Shown here in pieces: positions 1-12,500 of a stretch of DNA of 64,000 nt. The stretch is from contig NZ_CP109067.1 in assembly GCF_035917335.1 (NCBI RefSeq), positions 1,180,501-1,244,500 on the forward strand, given 5' to 3'. Numbering within the stretch: position 1 is the first letter of the stretch; every line of letters starts with the position of its first letter. The notes beneath the pieces were generated by a model. That model was not told where the DNA came from. It ran no database searches and saw only the letters and a list, made by a program, of their open reading frames with translations. Made by a program: the position numbers and the translations under genes. The DNA comes from Micromonospora sp. NBC_01813. GTDB lineage: Bacteria; Actinomycetota; Actinomycetes; Mycobacteriales; Micromonosporaceae.

Positions 1-3000
1 CAGCCGCAGGCGCTGATCGGCACCGTGGCGCTGGCCGACGAGACGCAACGGATTCCGACCCGGCGTGGCCGGCCCGGCCTGGGGCAGGTGCCGGCCACCA
101 TCGGCGAACTGTTCACCACCGTCGTCGCCGACACTCCGCAGGCCCCGGCGCTCACCGACGGCGACACCGAGTTGTCCTACCGAGACCTTGCCGAGCGGGC
201 ACACCGGCTGGCCTGGTTGCTTCGGGAGCACGGCGTGGACTGTGACATCCCCGTCGCGGTGGCGCTGCCCCGTGGGGTCGACCTCGTCGTGGGGTTGCTC
301 GCGGTGAGCCTCGCCGGGGGCGCCTACCTGCCGGTCGACCCGACCGACCCGCCGGCCCGCACTCGTCAGGTGATCGACGACAGCGGCGCGGCCCTGGTGG
401 TCACCGTCGGTTGGTTGGCGGCCCACGCGGCTGAGCTGGCCCGACCGGCGTCCGGCCCGCCACCACGGCGGGCCCACCCGGAGAGCACCGCCTACGTCAG
501 CTACACCTCCGGCTCCACCGGACGGCCGAAGGGGGTCGCGGTCCCACACCGTGCCGTGCACCGGCTCATCGATCAACCCACCTTCGCTGACCTCGGACCC
601 GGGCAGACGCTGCTGCACCTGGCGCCGACCGGGTTCGACGCCTCCACCTTGGAGATCTGGGGGGCGTTGCTCACCGGCGGCCGGCTCGTGGTCGCCCCGC
701 CGGGTCCGTTGGACCTGGGTACGATCACCGCCCTGATCCGGAAGCACTCGATCAGCCTGTTGTGGTTGACCGCCGGACTGTTTCACCAGCTGGTAGAACT
801 GGATCCGGCTGCGCTGGTCGGAGTGGGTCAGGTGCTCGCCGGCGGTGACGTCCTGGCACCCGACGCGGTGCGGGCGCTACTGCGGGCCCGGCCCGGCCTG
901 CCGTTCGTCAACGGCTACGGTCCGACGGAGAACACCACTTTCACGACCTGTCACCTGATCAGGACAGCGGACGGTCTCGGCGATCGGGTGCCGATCGGGG
1001 TGCCGATCCAGCGGACCAGCGTCGTGGCGCTTGACGAGACCGGCGATCCGGTACCGGTCGGCGTGGTCGGCGAGCTGTACACCGGTGGCGACGGGCTGGC
1101 CCGGGGCTATCTGAACAACCCGGCGGCGACCGCCGACCGCTTCGTGCCGGATCCCTTCGCGGACACCCCGGGTGGCCGCCTCTACCGCACCGGCGACCTG
1201 GTCCGGTGGCGGGCCGACGGAGTCCTCGAGTTCGTGGGTCGAGCCGACGAACAGACCAAGATCCGGGGCTACCGGGTCGAGCCAGGCGAGGTGGCCGCAG
1301 CGCTGCGCGGCCATCCGCAGGTCAGCGACGCGGTGGTGGTGGTCCGCGGTGATGGCGCGGATCGTCATCTGGTCGGGTACGTCACCGCCGCACCGGACAC
1401 GCTCACCGTGATCGAACTGCGCGAGTACGCCGCCCGGCGACTCGCCGGATACCTGGTGCCCAGCCGATTCGCCGTGCTCACCGAGTGGCCGTTGACCGCC
1501 AACGGCAAAGTGGACCGAGCGGCTCTGCCGCAGCCGACGCTCGCCACCGGCCCGTCCACCCCACCCCGCACCGGCACGCAACGCGAGCTGGCCCGCCTCT
1601 GGCGCGATGTGCTCAAGGTGGAACGGGTGGGCGTCGAGGACGACTTCTTCGGACTTGGCGGCAACTCCCTGAGGCTGACCCGACTTCTGTTCCGGATCCG
1701 GGAGACCTTCGAGGTGGAACTGGCACTGCCCGATTTCTACGCGGCACCGAGCCTGGCCGGATGCGCGGCGGCGATCGACACGGCGTCCGCGGCGGACCCC
1801 GATGCCGCCCAACGAAGCGCGAGCAGCGGAGCGCGTCCCGGCACGATCGGTCGACGAGACCGTCGGGCGTTCGCCACCGGCCGGGTCGCTCAGGCGACGG
1901 ACCAGCCGGTTGACCGACCAGCCCCAGTGGCGGCCGAGGAGACGGCCGGCCCGACGGCGGCCGTGGAACCGTCGATCACGCTGACCGAGGACTGGGAGCT
2001 GTGGCGCACCGTGTGTCTGCGCGGGGCGGGGATGCCGTTCGCGCTGCTCACCCCGCTGGGCGACCCGGACCTGGCCGCGATCGCCGACGCCGCCGACGAC
2101 GAGGGGTTCGCCGCCCACTGGCCGGCCGCGACCCGGCGACTGTCCCAGGCCCTGTACGCCGCCGCGCTGAACCCGCAGGTGCGCGAGGCGGTGGCCTGGC
2201 AGAACCGCAACGCGTTGCGGACCGGGTTCGACTCGCTGATCCGGCACGGTCCGCAGCCGACCTCCCGCAACACCAAACACCGCCAGCATGAGGCGCTGAT
2301 CGCCAGCTACCTGCAGCGGTACTGCGCCAAGAACGACACCATCGGGTTCTTCGGGCCGGTCGGGTGGGCGCGGTTGCGATCCGGCTCCGGGCTCAGCGTG
2401 GTCGCTGGTCCGCTCGCGGCTCGGGCCGTCTACTTCGAAGGCTGGGCGGTCACCGCGCTGCTGGCGCCGTACGCCGACCGCCTGCGGCCCGCCCTGGCAC
2501 CCCGGCTGATGCCGTTCCTGGACGTCGCCGGCGACCAGTTGCGGGTGCCGATGGCCGAGCCGGTGCCGTTGACCCCGGTGCAGGCGGCGGTTCTGCGGGC
2601 CTGCGACGGAGTCCGTAGCGCCCGGCAGGTGGCCGCCGTGGTGTCCGCCGACGGGTTCTCCGCCGCCGAGGCGTACCAGGTCCTGACCGACTTGGCGCAG
2701 GCCCAGCGGATCGCCTGGCGGCTGGAGGTCTCGCCCGACGACGTGCGTTCCGAACAGACCATGCGTCGGCTGCTCACCGCGTCCACCACCACCGACGCGG
2801 TAGGCCGAACCGACCCCGTCGGTCTGGCCGACCCGGCCGAGGTGGCGGGTCCGGACGCCATCGAGGAGGTCAGGCGGGAAGCCCTGGCCGCGCTGGACGA
2901 GCTGGTAGCCGCGCGGGACGCGCTGGCCACGGCGGCCGGCGATCCCGACAAGGTGGCCCGGTGCATGGGTGAGCTGGAGGAGGTCTTCAGCCGCCGTACC

Positions 3001-4368
3001 GGTGCGGCCCCGACCCGCCGGCCGGGCGAGCTGTACGCCGGCCGCACGATCGCGTACGAGGAATGCCTGCGCGGCGGTTCGGTGGAGTTCGGCGAATCCA
3101 TGCTCGACGGAGCGCGGGACGCGTTCGGCATCGTGCTGGACGCGGCGCAGTGGTTCACCGCCGCCGCCGCGGCCCTGTGGCACCGGCACTTCGTCGACCT
3201 GTTCACGGCGCGTACCGCCGAGCGCGGGTCGGACACGGTGCCGCTGGTCGAATTCTGGCTGATCGCCGGGGATCTGATCTTCAACCCGCCGGACGAGCTG
3301 GTGAAACCGCTGCTGCGGGCGCTGCGACAGCGCTGGTCACGGGTACTGCGGCTGCCGACCGGACTGGACCGGATTCAGCTGGACAGCGCCGAACTGCGGG
3401 ACCGGGCCCGGCAGGAGTTCGCGTCCCGGGGACCCGGCTGGCCGACCGGTGCTCAGCACAGCCCCGACCTGATGATCGCCGGGGATCACTGGGTGCTCGG
3501 TGAGTTGCATCCTGGCGTGAACACGATGCGCTACCACACCTGGGTGGCGTTCCACCCGGATCCGGATGCGCTGCGCGCCCGGCAGCGGATCGACGTGGGG
3601 GGTCCGGCCGTCTATCCCGGTCCGACCGGGGAGGCCGGCGGCATCCCCGCCCGGCAGGGCAACGCCCTGGTGTCCGCCCAGGACCTGCGGCTGATGTTCG
3701 CGCACGACACCTGCCACAGCGCGCCGGCCGGACCGTTGCCGGTCGGCCAGTGCGACGTACTGGACCAGGGCGGCACGCTCATGGTGCGTAGCCGCGACGG
3801 ACGGCTTGCGCTGCCGCTGGTGGAGGTGTTGGGCGACCTGCTGGCGGCCGGGGTGGTGCAGCACTTCAAGGTCACCACCAGCCAGGCGGCGTCGTCCGAG
3901 ACGGTGCCGGTGCCCGCCGCCGGCCCTGGCCGCTCCGCCAAGCGGGGTGGGACCGCCACCGAGTCGGTGGTGCGTACACCCCGGGTGACCATCGACCGCC
4001 TGGTGGTCAGCCGGCAGGGGTGGGCGTACCAGGCCGGCCAGCTCACCTTCGCCGGCACCGCCGACGAAGCCCAGCGCTACCGGCAGGTACGGGCCTGGGC
4101 GCGGCGGCACGACCTGCCCCGGCACGTGTTCCTGCGCACCGAGGGCGAGGAGAAGCCGATCTATCTGGATCTGACCAGTCTGGTGTCGATCGACCTGCTG
4201 GCCCGGGCGGTCCGCCGCGCTCAGCGAAACGCCGGGCCGCAGGCCCGGGTGGCGGTGACCGAGATGCTGCCCGGGCCGGAGCACTTCTGGCTCACCGACG
4301 CGGCGGGGCGACCGGGGCCAGCGGAACTACGGGTGGTGGCGGTACGGCGGCCAGGAGGCGGCACGTGA
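1..4368 (+). CDS. NRPS, (C)-A-PCP fused to a LanB-type domain, 5' partial
   Basis: The reading frame is open to the first base of the window. The first visible residues look like the tail of a condensation domain, so the true start lies upstream; the GTG at 25 is not a convincing start. By visible codons, an adenylation domain spans about 25-515 ([10 protein letters not shown] near 169, GYGPTEN near 305, NGK lysine near 502). A carrier domain follows, with LGGNS and its serine at codon 556. After a linker, about codons 655-1455 match the lantibiotic dehydratase N-terminal family, including [14 protein letters not shown] near 777 and a C-terminal region typical of the family. LanB proteins add glutamate or other amino acids from aminoacyl-tRNA to hydroxyls or peptide ends. 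Here the domain may act on the carrier-bound residue, which is inference. My hand-read A-domain signature is DALGVAGTFK; I do not assign a substrate. Confidence 0.9.
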   Translation, partial: QPQALIGTVALADETQRIPTRRGRPGLGQVPATIGELFTTVVADTPQAPALTDGDTELSYRDLAERAHRLAWLLREHGVDCDIPVAVALPRGVDLVVGLLAVSLAGGAYLPVDPTDPPARTRQVIDDSGAALVVTVGWLAAHAAELARPASGPPPRRAHPESTAYVSYTSGSTGRPKGVAVPHRAVHRLIDQPTFADLGPGQTLLHLAPTGFDASTLEIWGALLTGGRLVVAPPGPLDLGTITALIRKHSISLLWLTAGLFHQLVELDPAALVGVGQVLAGGDVLAPDAVRALLRARPGLPFVNGYGPTENTTFTTCHLIRTADGLGDRVPIGVPIQRTSVVALDETGDPVPVGVVGELYTGGDGLARGYLNNPAATADRFVPDPFADTPGGRLYRTGDLVRWRADGVLEFVGRADEQTKIRGYRVEPGEVAAALRGHPQVSDAVVVVRGDGADRHLVGYVTAAPDTLTVIELREYAARRLAGYLVPSRFAVLTEWPLTANGKVDRAALPQPTLATGPSTPPRTGTQRELARLWRDVLKVERVGVEDDFFGLGGNSLRLTRLLFRIRETFEVELALPDFYAAPSLAGCAAAIDTASAADPDAAQRSASSGARPGTIGRRDRRAFATGRVAQATDQPVDRPAPVAAEETAGPTAAVEPSITLTEDWELWRTVCLRGAGMPFALLTPLGDPDLAAIADAADDEGFAAHWPAATRRLSQALYAAALNPQVREAVAWQNRNALRTGFDSLIRHGPQPTSRNTKHRQHEALIASYLQRYCAKNDTIGFFGPVGWARLRSGSGLSVVAGPLAARAVYFEGWAVTALLAPYADRLRPALAPRLMPFLDVAGDQLRVPMAEPVPLTPVQAAVLRACDGVRSARQVAAVVSADGFSAAEAYQVLTDLAQAQRIAWRLEVSPDDVRSEQTMRRLLTASTTTDAVGRTDPVGLADPAEVAGPDAIEEVRREALAALDELVAARDALATAAGDPDKVARCMGELEEVFSRRTGAAPTRRPGELYAGRTIAYEECLRGGSVEFGESMLDGARDAFGIVLDAAQWFTAAAAALWHRHFVDLFTARTAERGSDTVPLVEFWLIAGDLIFNPPDELVKPLLRALRQRWSRVLRLPTGLDRIQLDSAELRDRARQEFASRGPGWPTGAQHSPDLMIAGDHWVLGELHPGVNTMRYHTWVAFHPDPDALRARQRIDVGGPAVYPGPTGEAGGIPARQGNALVSAQDLRLMFAHDTCHSAPAGPLPVGQCDVLDQGGTLMVRSRDGRLALPLVEVLGDLLAAGVVQHFKVTTSQAASSETVPVPAAGPGRSAKRGGTATESVVRTPRVTIDRLVVSRQGWAYQAGQLTFAGTADEAQRYRQVRAWARRHDLPRHVFLRTEGEEKPIYLDLTSLVSIDLLARAVRRAQRNAGPQARVAVTEMLPGPEHFWLTDAAGRPGPAELRVVAVRRPGGGT

Positions 4369-7300
4369 GCGAGTTGTACGAATTCCCCGCGTCGTTCGGG
4401 CAACGGCGGCTGTGGTTGCTCGATCGGATCGATCCGGGCCTGCCCACGTACAACGTGCCCTGGGCGATTCACCTGAGCGGTCCGCTCGACCCGGCGGCGC
4501 TGCACCGGGCACTGAGCGCCGCACTGGCCCGGCACGAGGCGCTGCGGACCGTGTTCCGGGAGTCGGCGGGCCGGCCGGTGCAGGTCGTCGCCGCCACGGC
4601 CGAACTGCCCTGGCGCATCGTCGATCTGGCCGGCGAGTCCGATCAGGCTGCTGCCGTGCGCCAGCGCTGTGGGCGGCTGGCCCGGGTGCAGTTCGATCTG
4701 CGGACCGGACCCCTGCTGCGGGCGGAGTTGCTGCGGCTGGCGCCGGACGAGCATGTGCTGCTGGTCGTCTACCACCACATCGTCGCCGACGGCTGGTCGC
4801 TGCGGATCCTGGTCCAGCAGATGATCGACGACTACGCCGGCCGGCCGGTGCCCGAGCCGCCGATCCAGTACGCCGACTTCGCGCTGTGGCAGGCCGAACA
4901 GGCTCAGCGGGAGGATCCGGTCGGGCTGGGGGAGCCGGGTGGCCCGGCCGGGCAGGCAGCGCCGGACGACAGCTGGCAGCGGGCGGAGCGGTACTGGGCA
5001 GCCGAGTTGGCCGGGGCCGACCCGGTGTTGACCCTGCCGACCGAGCGGGTCCGGCCGCGGCAACCGTCGCTGCAAGGTGCTTCGGTGCCGTTCGTGCTGG
5101 CTGATCAGGAGGCCGCGCTGCTGCGGCAGTTCGCCCGCGACCACGGGGTCAGCCTCTTCACCGTCCTGCTGGCTGGTTTCGGTGCCACCCTGGCTCGACT
5201 CGCCGGGCGCGACGACCTACTCGTCGGCGTGCCGGTCGCCGGCCGGCAACAGCCCGAAACCGAGCAGGTCGTCGGCCTGTTCATGAACACCCTGCCGGTA
5301 CGGCTGCGGCCCCGGCCGGCTGCGGCGTTCGCCAGCCTGCTGACCCAGGTCCGTGACACCGTCGCCGGTGCGCTCGCGCACCAGCAGGTGCCGTTCGAGC
5401 GGATCGTCGAGATCTGCCGGGCCCCGCGGGAACTGGCCAGTTCCCCGCTCACCCAGGTGATGTTCCAGCTTGAGGAGTTGCCGGGCGAAGCCGAGCTGGA
5501 CGGGCTGCGCTGGCGGCCGGAGATGCTCGACAACGGCGGAGCGAAGCTCGACCTGACGCTGATGATGGTGGACGGCGAGGGGGAGCTCACCGGCCGGCTG
5601 ATCTACGCCACCGACCTGTTCGACGCCGCCTGGGCCGGGCAGTTCGTCGAGTTGCTCCGGACGGTGCTGCACGCCGCCGTCCGGGCACCCGAACGCAGCC
5701 TCGGCGACCTGCCGCTGCTGCCGTCGGCGCAGGTGTCCACCGTCACCGTCGACTGGGCCACCGGCCCCGCCCTACCGGCGGGCCCGCCGACCGCGATCGA
5801 GATGCTCGCTGCGGTGTGGCCCACCGACGAACCTGCCCGGATCGCCGGCGCGCTGCGCCGGCTCGGGGTGGGACCGGAGGACCGGGTCGGGCTCTGCCTG
5901 CCGCGCGACGACCGGCTGATCCCGGCGTTGCTCGGCATCTGGTGGGCCGGTGCCGGCTATGTGCCGCTCGATCCGGATCATCCGCCGGCCCGGCTGGCGA
6001 TGATGATCGCCGACGCCGGGGTCGAGGTGGTGCTCGGCACCGGTGCACCGACGACCGGGCTGCCGACGCCACCGCAGGTGCGGGTGGTCAGCCTCGACGA
6101 CGCCTTGGCCGCCGAACCGGTACCGCGCCTACCGATCCCCGCCACGGCGGCGGCGTACACGATCTTCACGTCCGGATCGACCGGCCGGCCGAAGGGCGTG
6201 ACGATCGACCAGGGCAACGTGGCAGCGCTGCTGCGGGCGTTCGGCGGGCTGCTGCCGATCGGCCCCACCGACCACCTCGTCGCGGTGACCACCGTCGCGT
6301 TCGACATCTCCGTCCTGGAACTGCTGCTGCCGCTGGTGTGCGGTGCGCGGGTCACCGTCGCCGACACCGACACCGCAGCTGACGCCAGGGCCCTGCGTCG
6401 CCTGCTGGAGCGCACCGGCGCGACCGTTCTGCAGGCCACCCCGGCGACCTGGCGGGCCCTGGTGACCAGCGGCGGCGTGCCGCGCCACGTCCGGCTGCGG
6501 ATCTGCGGCGGCGAGGCGCTGCCCCGGGACCTCGCCGATGACCTGCTCACCGACGAGACACAGCTGTGGAACGTCTACGGTCCGACCGAGACCACCGTCT
6601 GGTCCACCGCGACGGTCGTCGCGTCGAGTGGGCCGGTGCTGGTCGGTGGCCCGATCCCCGGCACCCGATGCTATGTGTTGGACGATCGGCTACGGCCGGT
6701 GCCGCCCGGTGTGGTCGGTGAGGTCTTCCTGGGCGGCGCCGGCGTGGCCCGAGGCTATCAACGGCAGCCGGCGCGCACCTCCGAACGGTTCGTCCCGGAT
6801 CCCTTCTCGACCGACGGTGAGCGGCTGTACGCCACCGGCGACCTCGCCCGCTGGCGTACCGACGGCAGTCTGGAACTGCTCGGCCGGGCCGACCACCAGG
6901 TCAAGATCCGTGGTTTCCGGATCGAGCCCGGCGAGATCGAGGTGGTGCTGCGCTCCTGCCCCGGGGTGACCGACGCGGCGGTGACCGTCACCACGGGGCC
7001 GGATCCACGGCTGGTCGCGTACCTGGTCGGCGACGACCGGCAGGTCCGTGGCTGGCTCACCGATCGGCTGCCGGGGTACCTCGTCCCGGCCGCCGTGATA
7101 CCACTGGACAGCCTGCCACGCACCGCGAACGGCAAACTGGACCGGGCCGCCCTACCCGCACCGGACTGGTCGGCCGGCGCGCCCACCCGGGCACCGGGCA
7201 CCGACACCGAGCGACACCTGGTCGGCCTCTGGCAGGACCTGCTCGGGCTGGCCGAGGCACCCGGTGTGGACGCCAACTTCTTCGCCCTCGGCGGGCACTC

Positions 7301-7517
7301 GCTGACGGCGACCGCGTTGATCGCCCGGATCACCAGCGAGTTGAACGCGGAACTACCACTGCGGGCCCTGTTCCGCGGCCCGACCATCGCCGAGCTGGCC
7401 CGCGCGGTCGACGAGCACGCCGCCAGCGGCGCCAGCCCGATCCGCCCGCTCGACACCGGCCTGGCCGACCTCGACGACGACGAGCTGGACGACCTGCTGC
7501 AGGAGCTGATGCGGTGA
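4365..7517 (+). CDS. NRPS module C-A-PCP
   Basis: A 1050-residue single elongation module. The GTG start at 4365 overlaps the previous stop (GTGA), which implies translational coupling; the protein then opens with [16 protein letters not shown], the usual start of a condensation domain. The C domain covers about residues 1-440 with an intact HHIVADG near 135. The A domain covers about 460-960 with [11 protein letters not shown] near 600 and YGPTETT near 740. The carrier domain has LGGHS near 975. The hand-read specificity signature is DILTIGVVWK, nearly the same as module 1 of the NRPS starting at 9530, so the two modules probably load the same residue. The signature shares positions with published glycine-type codes, but this is weak. 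The C-terminus is short and acidic ([10 protein letters not shown]), as in docking tails. Confidence 0.93.
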   Translation: MSELYEFPASFGQRRLWLLDRIDPGLPTYNVPWAIHLSGPLDPAALHRALSAALARHEALRTVFRESAGRPVQVVAATAELPWRIVDLAGESDQAAAVRQRCGRLARVQFDLRTGPLLRAELLRLAPDEHVLLVVYHHIVADGWSLRILVQQMIDDYAGRPVPEPPIQYADFALWQAEQAQREDPVGLGEPGGPAGQAAPDDSWQRAERYWAAELAGADPVLTLPTERVRPRQPSLQGASVPFVLADQEAALLRQFARDHGVSLFTVLLAGFGATLARLAGRDDLLVGVPVAGRQQPETEQVVGLFMNTLPVRLRPRPAAAFASLLTQVRDTVAGALAHQQVPFERIVEICRAPRELASSPLTQVMFQLEELPGEAELDGLRWRPEMLDNGGAKLDLTLMMVDGEGELTGRLIYATDLFDAAWAGQFVELLRTVLHAAVRAPERSLGDLPLLPSAQVSTVTVDWATGPALPAGPPTAIEMLAAVWPTDEPARIAGALRRLGVGPEDRVGLCLPRDDRLIPALLGIWWAGAGYVPLDPDHPPARLAMMIADAGVEVVLGTGAPTTGLPTPPQVRVVSLDDALAAEPVPRLPIPATAAAYTIFTSGSTGRPKGVTIDQGNVAALLRAFGGLLPIGPTDHLVAVTTVAFDISVLELLLPLVCGARVTVADTDTAADARALRRLLERTGATVLQATPATWRALVTSGGVPRHVRLRICGGEALPRDLADDLLTDETQLWNVYGPTETTVWSTATVVASSGPVLVGGPIPGTRCYVLDDRLRPVPPGVVGEVFLGGAGVARGYQRQPARTSERFVPDPFSTDGERLYATGDLARWRTDGSLELLGRADHQVKIRGFRIEPGEIEVVLRSCPGVTDAAVTVTTGPDPRLVAYLVGDDRQVRGWLTDRLPGYLVPAAVIPLDSLPRTANGKLDRAALPAPDWSAGAPTRAPGTDTERHLVGLWQDLLGLAEAPGVDANFFALGGHSLTATALIARITSELNAELPLRALFRGPTIAELARAVDEHAASGASPIRPLDTGLADLDDDELDDLLQELMR

Positions 7518-8839
7518 TCGCCGAGCGGACGGCCGGCCACGGGCAGCGGGCGGCGATCATCGGCGCCGGGCTGACCGGGTCGCTGCTGGCGAGCTACCTG
7601 GCCCGGCGGGGTTGGCAGGTGGACGTCTACGAACGTCGCGACGATCCACGTAAGGTCGCCGGCGCCGGCGGACGCTCCATCAACCTGGGGCTGTCGGCGC
7701 GGGGCATGGCCGCGCTGCGGGAGATCGGGCTGCTCGACGCGGTGCTGCGCCGCTGCGTGCCGATGCGGGGCCGATACGTGCACGATCCCGACGCGACGTT
7801 GACCTTCCAGCCGTACGGCACCCGCTCCGGCGAGGTGCTGCACTCGATCCTGCGACAGGATCTCATCGAGCTGCTGATCGCGAACGCCGAACGCCATCCG
7901 CAGGTGCGGTTCTCCTTCCGACACACCCTGACCGAGCTGGATCCGGCCGACGGGCTGCTGCGTTTCGCGTCGGGGACGCAGGCGGCCGCCGATCTGATCG
8001 TCGGGGCCGACGGTGCCCATTCGACCGTGCGTGACCTGCTGGAACGACAGGGCAAAGTGCGCAGCACCGTGGACGTGCTGGAGTGGGGCTACAAGGAGCT
8101 GAGCATCCCGGCGGCCGCCGACGGTTCCGCCCGTACCCCCCTGGAAGGTCTGCACGTCTGGCCCGGCGGCGGCGACGGGCTGATGGTGGCCCACCCCAAT
8201 GTGGAGAACTCGCTGACGGCCACGATGTTCCTGCCGATGCCGACCCTGGCCCGGCTCGACAGCGCGGCCGCGGTGCACGCGTTCCTCGACGACGGGTTCC
8301 CGGACACCGCGGCGCTGATGCCGGACCGTGCCGCCGAGTGGCTGGACCATCCGGTCGGCAAGCTGGTCACCGTCCGCGCCACCCCGTGGCGGTACGGACA
8401 GACGGTGGTCCTGGTCGGTGACGCCGCGCACGCCGTCTACCCCTTCTACGGCCAGGGCATGAACTCCTGTTTCGAGGACTGTTCGCTGCTCGCCGGTTGC
8501 CTCGACCGGTTCCCGGCCGACCGGGGCGCGGCGTTGGCCGAGTATCAGCGGCTGCGCAAGCGTCACACCGACGTGCTGGCGGAACTGTCGGAACGCAACT
8601 TCATCGAGTTGCGGGACCGGATTCGGTCACCGTGGTTCCGGGCGCGCAAGCGGGCGGATCTGCTGCTGCACCGGATGCTCGGGTCGGCCTGGTTGCCGCT
8701 CTACACCATGATCTCCCACCGCACCATCCCGTACGCGGATGCGCTGCGGCGGGCCCGGCGGCAGGACGCGGCGCTGCTCGCCGCGCTGGTCCTGGCGTTG
8801 GGAAGCGCTACCGGACTGCTCACCATGCTGGTCCGCTGA
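7514..8839 (+). CDS. FAD monooxygenase, kynurenine 3-monooxygenase type
   Basis: A 441-residue class A flavoprotein hydroxylase. The N-terminal Rossmann motif is IIGAGLTGSLLA, followed by GRSINLGLSARG, DLIVGADGAHSTVR (the DG motif) and VVLVGDAAHAVYPFYGQG (the GD motif). GRSINLxLSxRG and WGYKELSIP are hallmarks of kynurenine 3-monooxygenase, which hydroxylates the aromatic ring of kynurenine with NADPH and O2. A hydrophobic C-terminal stretch (LLAALVLALGSATGLLTML) resembles the membrane anchor of the family. The GTG start overlaps the NRPS stop (GTGA). No tryptophan dioxygenase or kynureninase is visible in the window; they may lie upstream, or the enzyme may hydroxylate another aromatic or a carrier-bound residue. 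With the nearby methyltransferase it suggests a hydroxylated, methylated aromatic building block. Confidence 0.85.
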   Translation: MIAERTAGHGQRAAIIGAGLTGSLLASYLARRGWQVDVYERRDDPRKVAGAGGRSINLGLSARGMAALREIGLLDAVLRRCVPMRGRYVHDPDATLTFQPYGTRSGEVLHSILRQDLIELLIANAERHPQVRFSFRHTLTELDPADGLLRFASGTQAAADLIVGADGAHSTVRDLLERQGKVRSTVDVLEWGYKELSIPAAADGSARTPLEGLHVWPGGGDGLMVAHPNVENSLTATMFLPMPTLARLDSAAAVHAFLDDGFPDTAALMPDRAAEWLDHPVGKLVTVRATPWRYGQTVVLVGDAAHAVYPFYGQGMNSCFEDCSLLAGCLDRFPADRGAALAEYQRLRKRHTDVLAELSERNFIELRDRIRSPWFRARKRADLLLHRMLGSAWLPLYTMISHRTIPYADALRRARRQDAALLAALVLALGSATGLLTMLVR

Positions 8840-8873
8840 CCCCATCGGACCCCACCTGCGGCAAGGACCTCTG

Positions 8874-9533
8874 ATGTTGACCTACCCGGTTGACCCCTCG
8901 TACAGCCTCATCGAACTGGCGGATCTCGACCGGGATCCGCTCCCCGAGGCCGCCCGCGCCCACCAGGCGTCGCTGCGTGCCGTCGTGACCTGGGCACGTG
9001 AGTACCTGTGCCGTCCGCACCCTGACCTTGGTCGGACCGGCAACGTCTGCCCGTACGCACAGACCGCCCTTGACCGTGGCACCTTCTATCTGACCGTGCA
9101 GCCCGGCGCCGATCCGGATCTGGTGGCCGTCGCCAGCCGGTTGGCGGTCTACCGGGACTGGTTTCGCCTGCTGGCGGATCAGGCCGGGAGTTCACGGATG
9201 TACTGCACCATCCTGATGGTGCTGCCCGAGTTGCCACCCGGCCGGGCCAGCGCCGTCGTCGACCACCTCCAGGACCAGCTCAAGGGCGAGTACGTGGCTC
9301 AGGGTCTGATGATCGGCGAGTTCCACGACGGTCCACCGGACAAGGGCGGGTTGTGGAATCCCGATCTGCGGCCGCTGCACAGTCCGGTCCCCATTCTGGC
9401 GATCCGGCACATGGTCCCCACCGACTATCTTTTTCTGGAGTCCGACCCGGCGCAGGTCTCCACCTACCTGCGGCTCTACCGCGACCAGGTGCCGGCGCAC
9501 CTGCGTCGGCGGGTGTTCGGGACCGTCTCGTGA
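8874..9533 (+). CDS. Small conserved protein, DUF6875-like
   Basis: A 219-residue soluble protein with the conserved stretch YLCRPHPDLGRTGNVCPYA near residues 43-61, which I recognise as typical of DUF6875 proteins found beside NRPS and oxidoreductase genes. The biochemical function is unknown. The conserved H-P-x-L-G-R-x-G-x-V-C-P motif holds one cysteine and one histidine that could bind a metal or cofactor. The ATG at 8874 has an AAGGACC ribosome site about 5 bp upstream and lies 34 bp after the monooxygenase, so I chose it over longer in-frame starts inside that gene. The gene sits between the flavoprotein and the reductase-ended NRPS with a GTGA overlap to the latter, so a role in tailoring or in making the aromatic precursor is likely but unproven. 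Confidence 0.72.
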   Translation: MLTYPVDPSYSLIELADLDRDPLPEAARAHQASLRAVVTWAREYLCRPHPDLGRTGNVCPYAQTALDRGTFYLTVQPGADPDLVAVASRLAVYRDWFRLLADQAGSSRMYCTILMVLPELPPGRASAVVDHLQDQLKGEYVAQGLMIGEFHDGPPDKGGLWNPDLRPLHSPVPILAIRHMVPTDYLFLESDPAQVSTYLRLYRDQVPAHLRRRVFGTVS

Positions 9534-12500
9534 CCCAGATCGACCGGCTGACCCGGGAACAGAAGCGCGCCCTGTTGGCCCGTGCCCTCGGCGGCGACCG
9601 GGCCGCCCGTACGGCGATCACCGGGCCGGTGTCGTTCGCCCAGGAACGGATGTGGTTCCTGGAATCTCTTGATCCCGGTCGGGCGACGTACACCATGCCG
9701 TTCGCGCAGCGGTTGCGCGGCGCGGTCCGGGTGGATCTGCTGCAACGGGCGGTGGATGACGTGGTGGCCCGGCACGCGGTGCTTCGGACCACCTTCGACG
9801 CGGCCGGTGGCGTCCCCGTACAGCGGGTCGTCGAGTCGGTGGCGGTGGGCGTGCGGGTGGTGCGGGTCGCGGACGAGGCGGCCGCGCACCGGTTCGTCGC
9901 CGAGGCCGCAGCGCGACCGTTCGACCTGGCCCGCGGGCCACTGCTGCGGGTGACGCTGGTCGAGTACGCGGTCGACGAGCACATCCTGCTGATCGTGTTG
10001 CACCACCTGGTCGGCGACGCCGCGTCGTACGTGGTGCTGCTGGATGAGCTGTCCCGGTGCTACCGGGCGCATCTCGACGGTGCCGAGCCCGCGCTGCCGG
10101 AGCTGCCCATCCAGTACGCCGACTACGCCGCCTGGCAACGCGATCAGCTGCGCGGGGCTGAGCTGGATCGCCAACTCGACTACTGGACCGGGCGGTTGGC
10201 CGGCGCGCCGCCGGTGTTGGAACTGCCGGGTGACCTGCCTCGCCCGGCGGTCGCCAGTGGGCTCGGCGCGGTGTACCAGCAGGACGTGGGGGTCGCCCTC
10301 GGCGACGCGTTCCGGGCGTTGTGCCGCGACGCCGAGGTGACGCTGTTCATGGGTCTGCTCGCCGTGTACCAGGTGGTGCTGTCGCGGTACGCCGCGGCGA
10401 CCGAGGTCGTGGTCGGTACGCCGGTGTCCGGTCGCGGCCGCGCGGAGACCCATCCGCTGATCGGGCTGTTCGTCAACACCCTGGCGCTACGCACCTCCCT
10501 GGCCGGCGATCCGACCTTCCGGCAACTGCTCGACCAGGTCCGGGAGACCACTCTGGATGGTCTCACCTACCAGGAGCTGCCGTTCGAGAAGCTCGTCGAG
10601 GCCCTGGCTCCGCAGCGCAGCCTGGCGCAGGCCCCGGTCTGCCAGGTACAGCTCGTGTTCCAGTCTGGCGAACCGCCCCAGCTGGACCTGCCGGGGGTGC
10701 GGGCAAGTCCGTTGCTGGTCGACACCGGGACCGCCAAGGTGGACCTCACCCTGTACACCGAGGCCCGCCCGGCGGGCGACCTCGCGCTGGTGTTGGAGTA
10801 CCGGGCAGACCTGTTCACCGAAGAGTGGGCGGCCCGGTTCCTCGACTGCGTGGAGACGGTGCTGGCGGCGGTGGTCGCCGACCCGGCGACCCGGATCACG
10901 GATCTGCCGCTGTTGTCCGGAGCCAGGCTGGCCGAAGCGCTGCCGGGCGCCGAGCAGCCGGTCACGGCACCTGGCCTGCCGCCGGTCGACGGTCCCGGTG
11001 CGCCAGCCACAGTCCTGGAACTGCTGCGTCGGCGCGGTCGCGGGCCACAGACCGACGATTACCTGGCCCGGGCGGCCCGGGTCGGTGCCGCACTGCGACA
11101 GCGTGGCGTCGGACCCGAGACCACGGTCGGACTGTGCCTGAGTCGTGGCCCGGACACTGTGGTCGGACTGCTCGGCATCTGGTTCGCCGGTGGCCAGTAC
11201 GTGCCGCTCGATCCGCAGTTTCCGGCCGCCAGGTTGGCCGGGATGGCCACCGACGCCGACCTCCGCCATCTGGTCACCGAAACCGGGCTCGCCGACCTGG
11301 CCCACCGGATCGGCCCGACCGCCCGGCACCTGTACCTGGACGAACCGCTCGATGGACCGCTCGACGGATCACCTGCCGACGGGCCGACCGACGATCACGC
11401 CTCGCTGGCCGAGCCGGTGCCGGTGCCCGGTACCGCCGCCGCGTACACCATCTTCACCTCCGGATCGACGGGACGGCCGAAGGGCGTGACGGTCCCGCAC
11501 CGCGCGGTGGTCAACCTGATCGAGTCGTTCGCGGCGACGCTGTCGCTGACCGAGGCCGACTGTCTGGTCGCGGTGACCACCGTCTCGTTCGACATCGCCG
11601 TACTGGAACTGCTGCTGCCGCTGCGCCAGGGTGCCCGGCTGGTCGTGGCCACCGCGCGGCAGGCCGCCGACCCGGACGAGCTGCGCGAGTTGCTACGGAC
11701 CACCGGCGCCACCGCGATGCAGGCCACCCCGGCGACCTGGCAGATGCTGCGCGACACCGGGGGCGTCCCGGACGGCGTACGGCTGCGGCTGTGTGGCGGC
11801 GAGGCGTTGCCGCCGGATCTGGCCGCCGCGCTGAGCGGACCTGGCGTCGAGCTGTGGAACGTGTACGGCCCGACCGAGACCACGGTCTGGTCGGCGGCCG
11901 GTCTGGTCGTCCCCGGAGCGCCGGTGGTGATCGGGCCGCCGATCGCCGCCACCCGGTGCTACGTGCTCGACGACCGGCTGCGGCCGGTGCCGCTCGGGGT
12001 GCCGGGGGAGCTGTACATCGGCGGGGCCGGGGTCGCCCGGGGCTACCACGGCCGGCCGGGTCTGACCGCCGACCGGTTCCGCCCCGACCCGTACGGGGCC
12101 GCCGGCGAGCGGATGTACGCCACCGGCGACCGGGCCCGCCAGCGGCCGGACGGCACGCTGGAACTGCTCGGTCGGGCCGACCATCAGGTGAAGATCCGTG
12201 GCTTCCGGGTGGAACTGGGCGAGATCGAGGCGGTACTGACCGAGCACGCCGCGATCTCGCAGGCGGCGGCCGCCATCGTGGACGGGCACCTCACCGGGTA
12301 CGTCGTACCGGCCGCCGGCTCAGCCGCCGACCCGCCTGCCGATCCGGGCCCGCGTGTCGATCCGGGCCCGCCTGTCGACGCCGAGGTGGAGGTCGGTGAG
12401 CTCCCGGAGGGAGTGCTCGACCATCTCCGGCAGCGGTTGCCGGAACACATGATCCCGGTCGCCTTCGTGGTCCTGCCGAGCCTGCCGCGGACGCCGAACG

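Noticed and set aside
25-27. GTG at 25 as the start of the first NRPS gene
   Set aside because: The frame is open upstream and the preceding residues look like a condensation-domain tail; no ribosome site is visible.
877-3189. Long minus-strand open frame opposite the first NRPS gene
   Set aside because: Arg/Gly/His-rich composition with no family pattern; typical antisense shadow in very GC-rich DNA.
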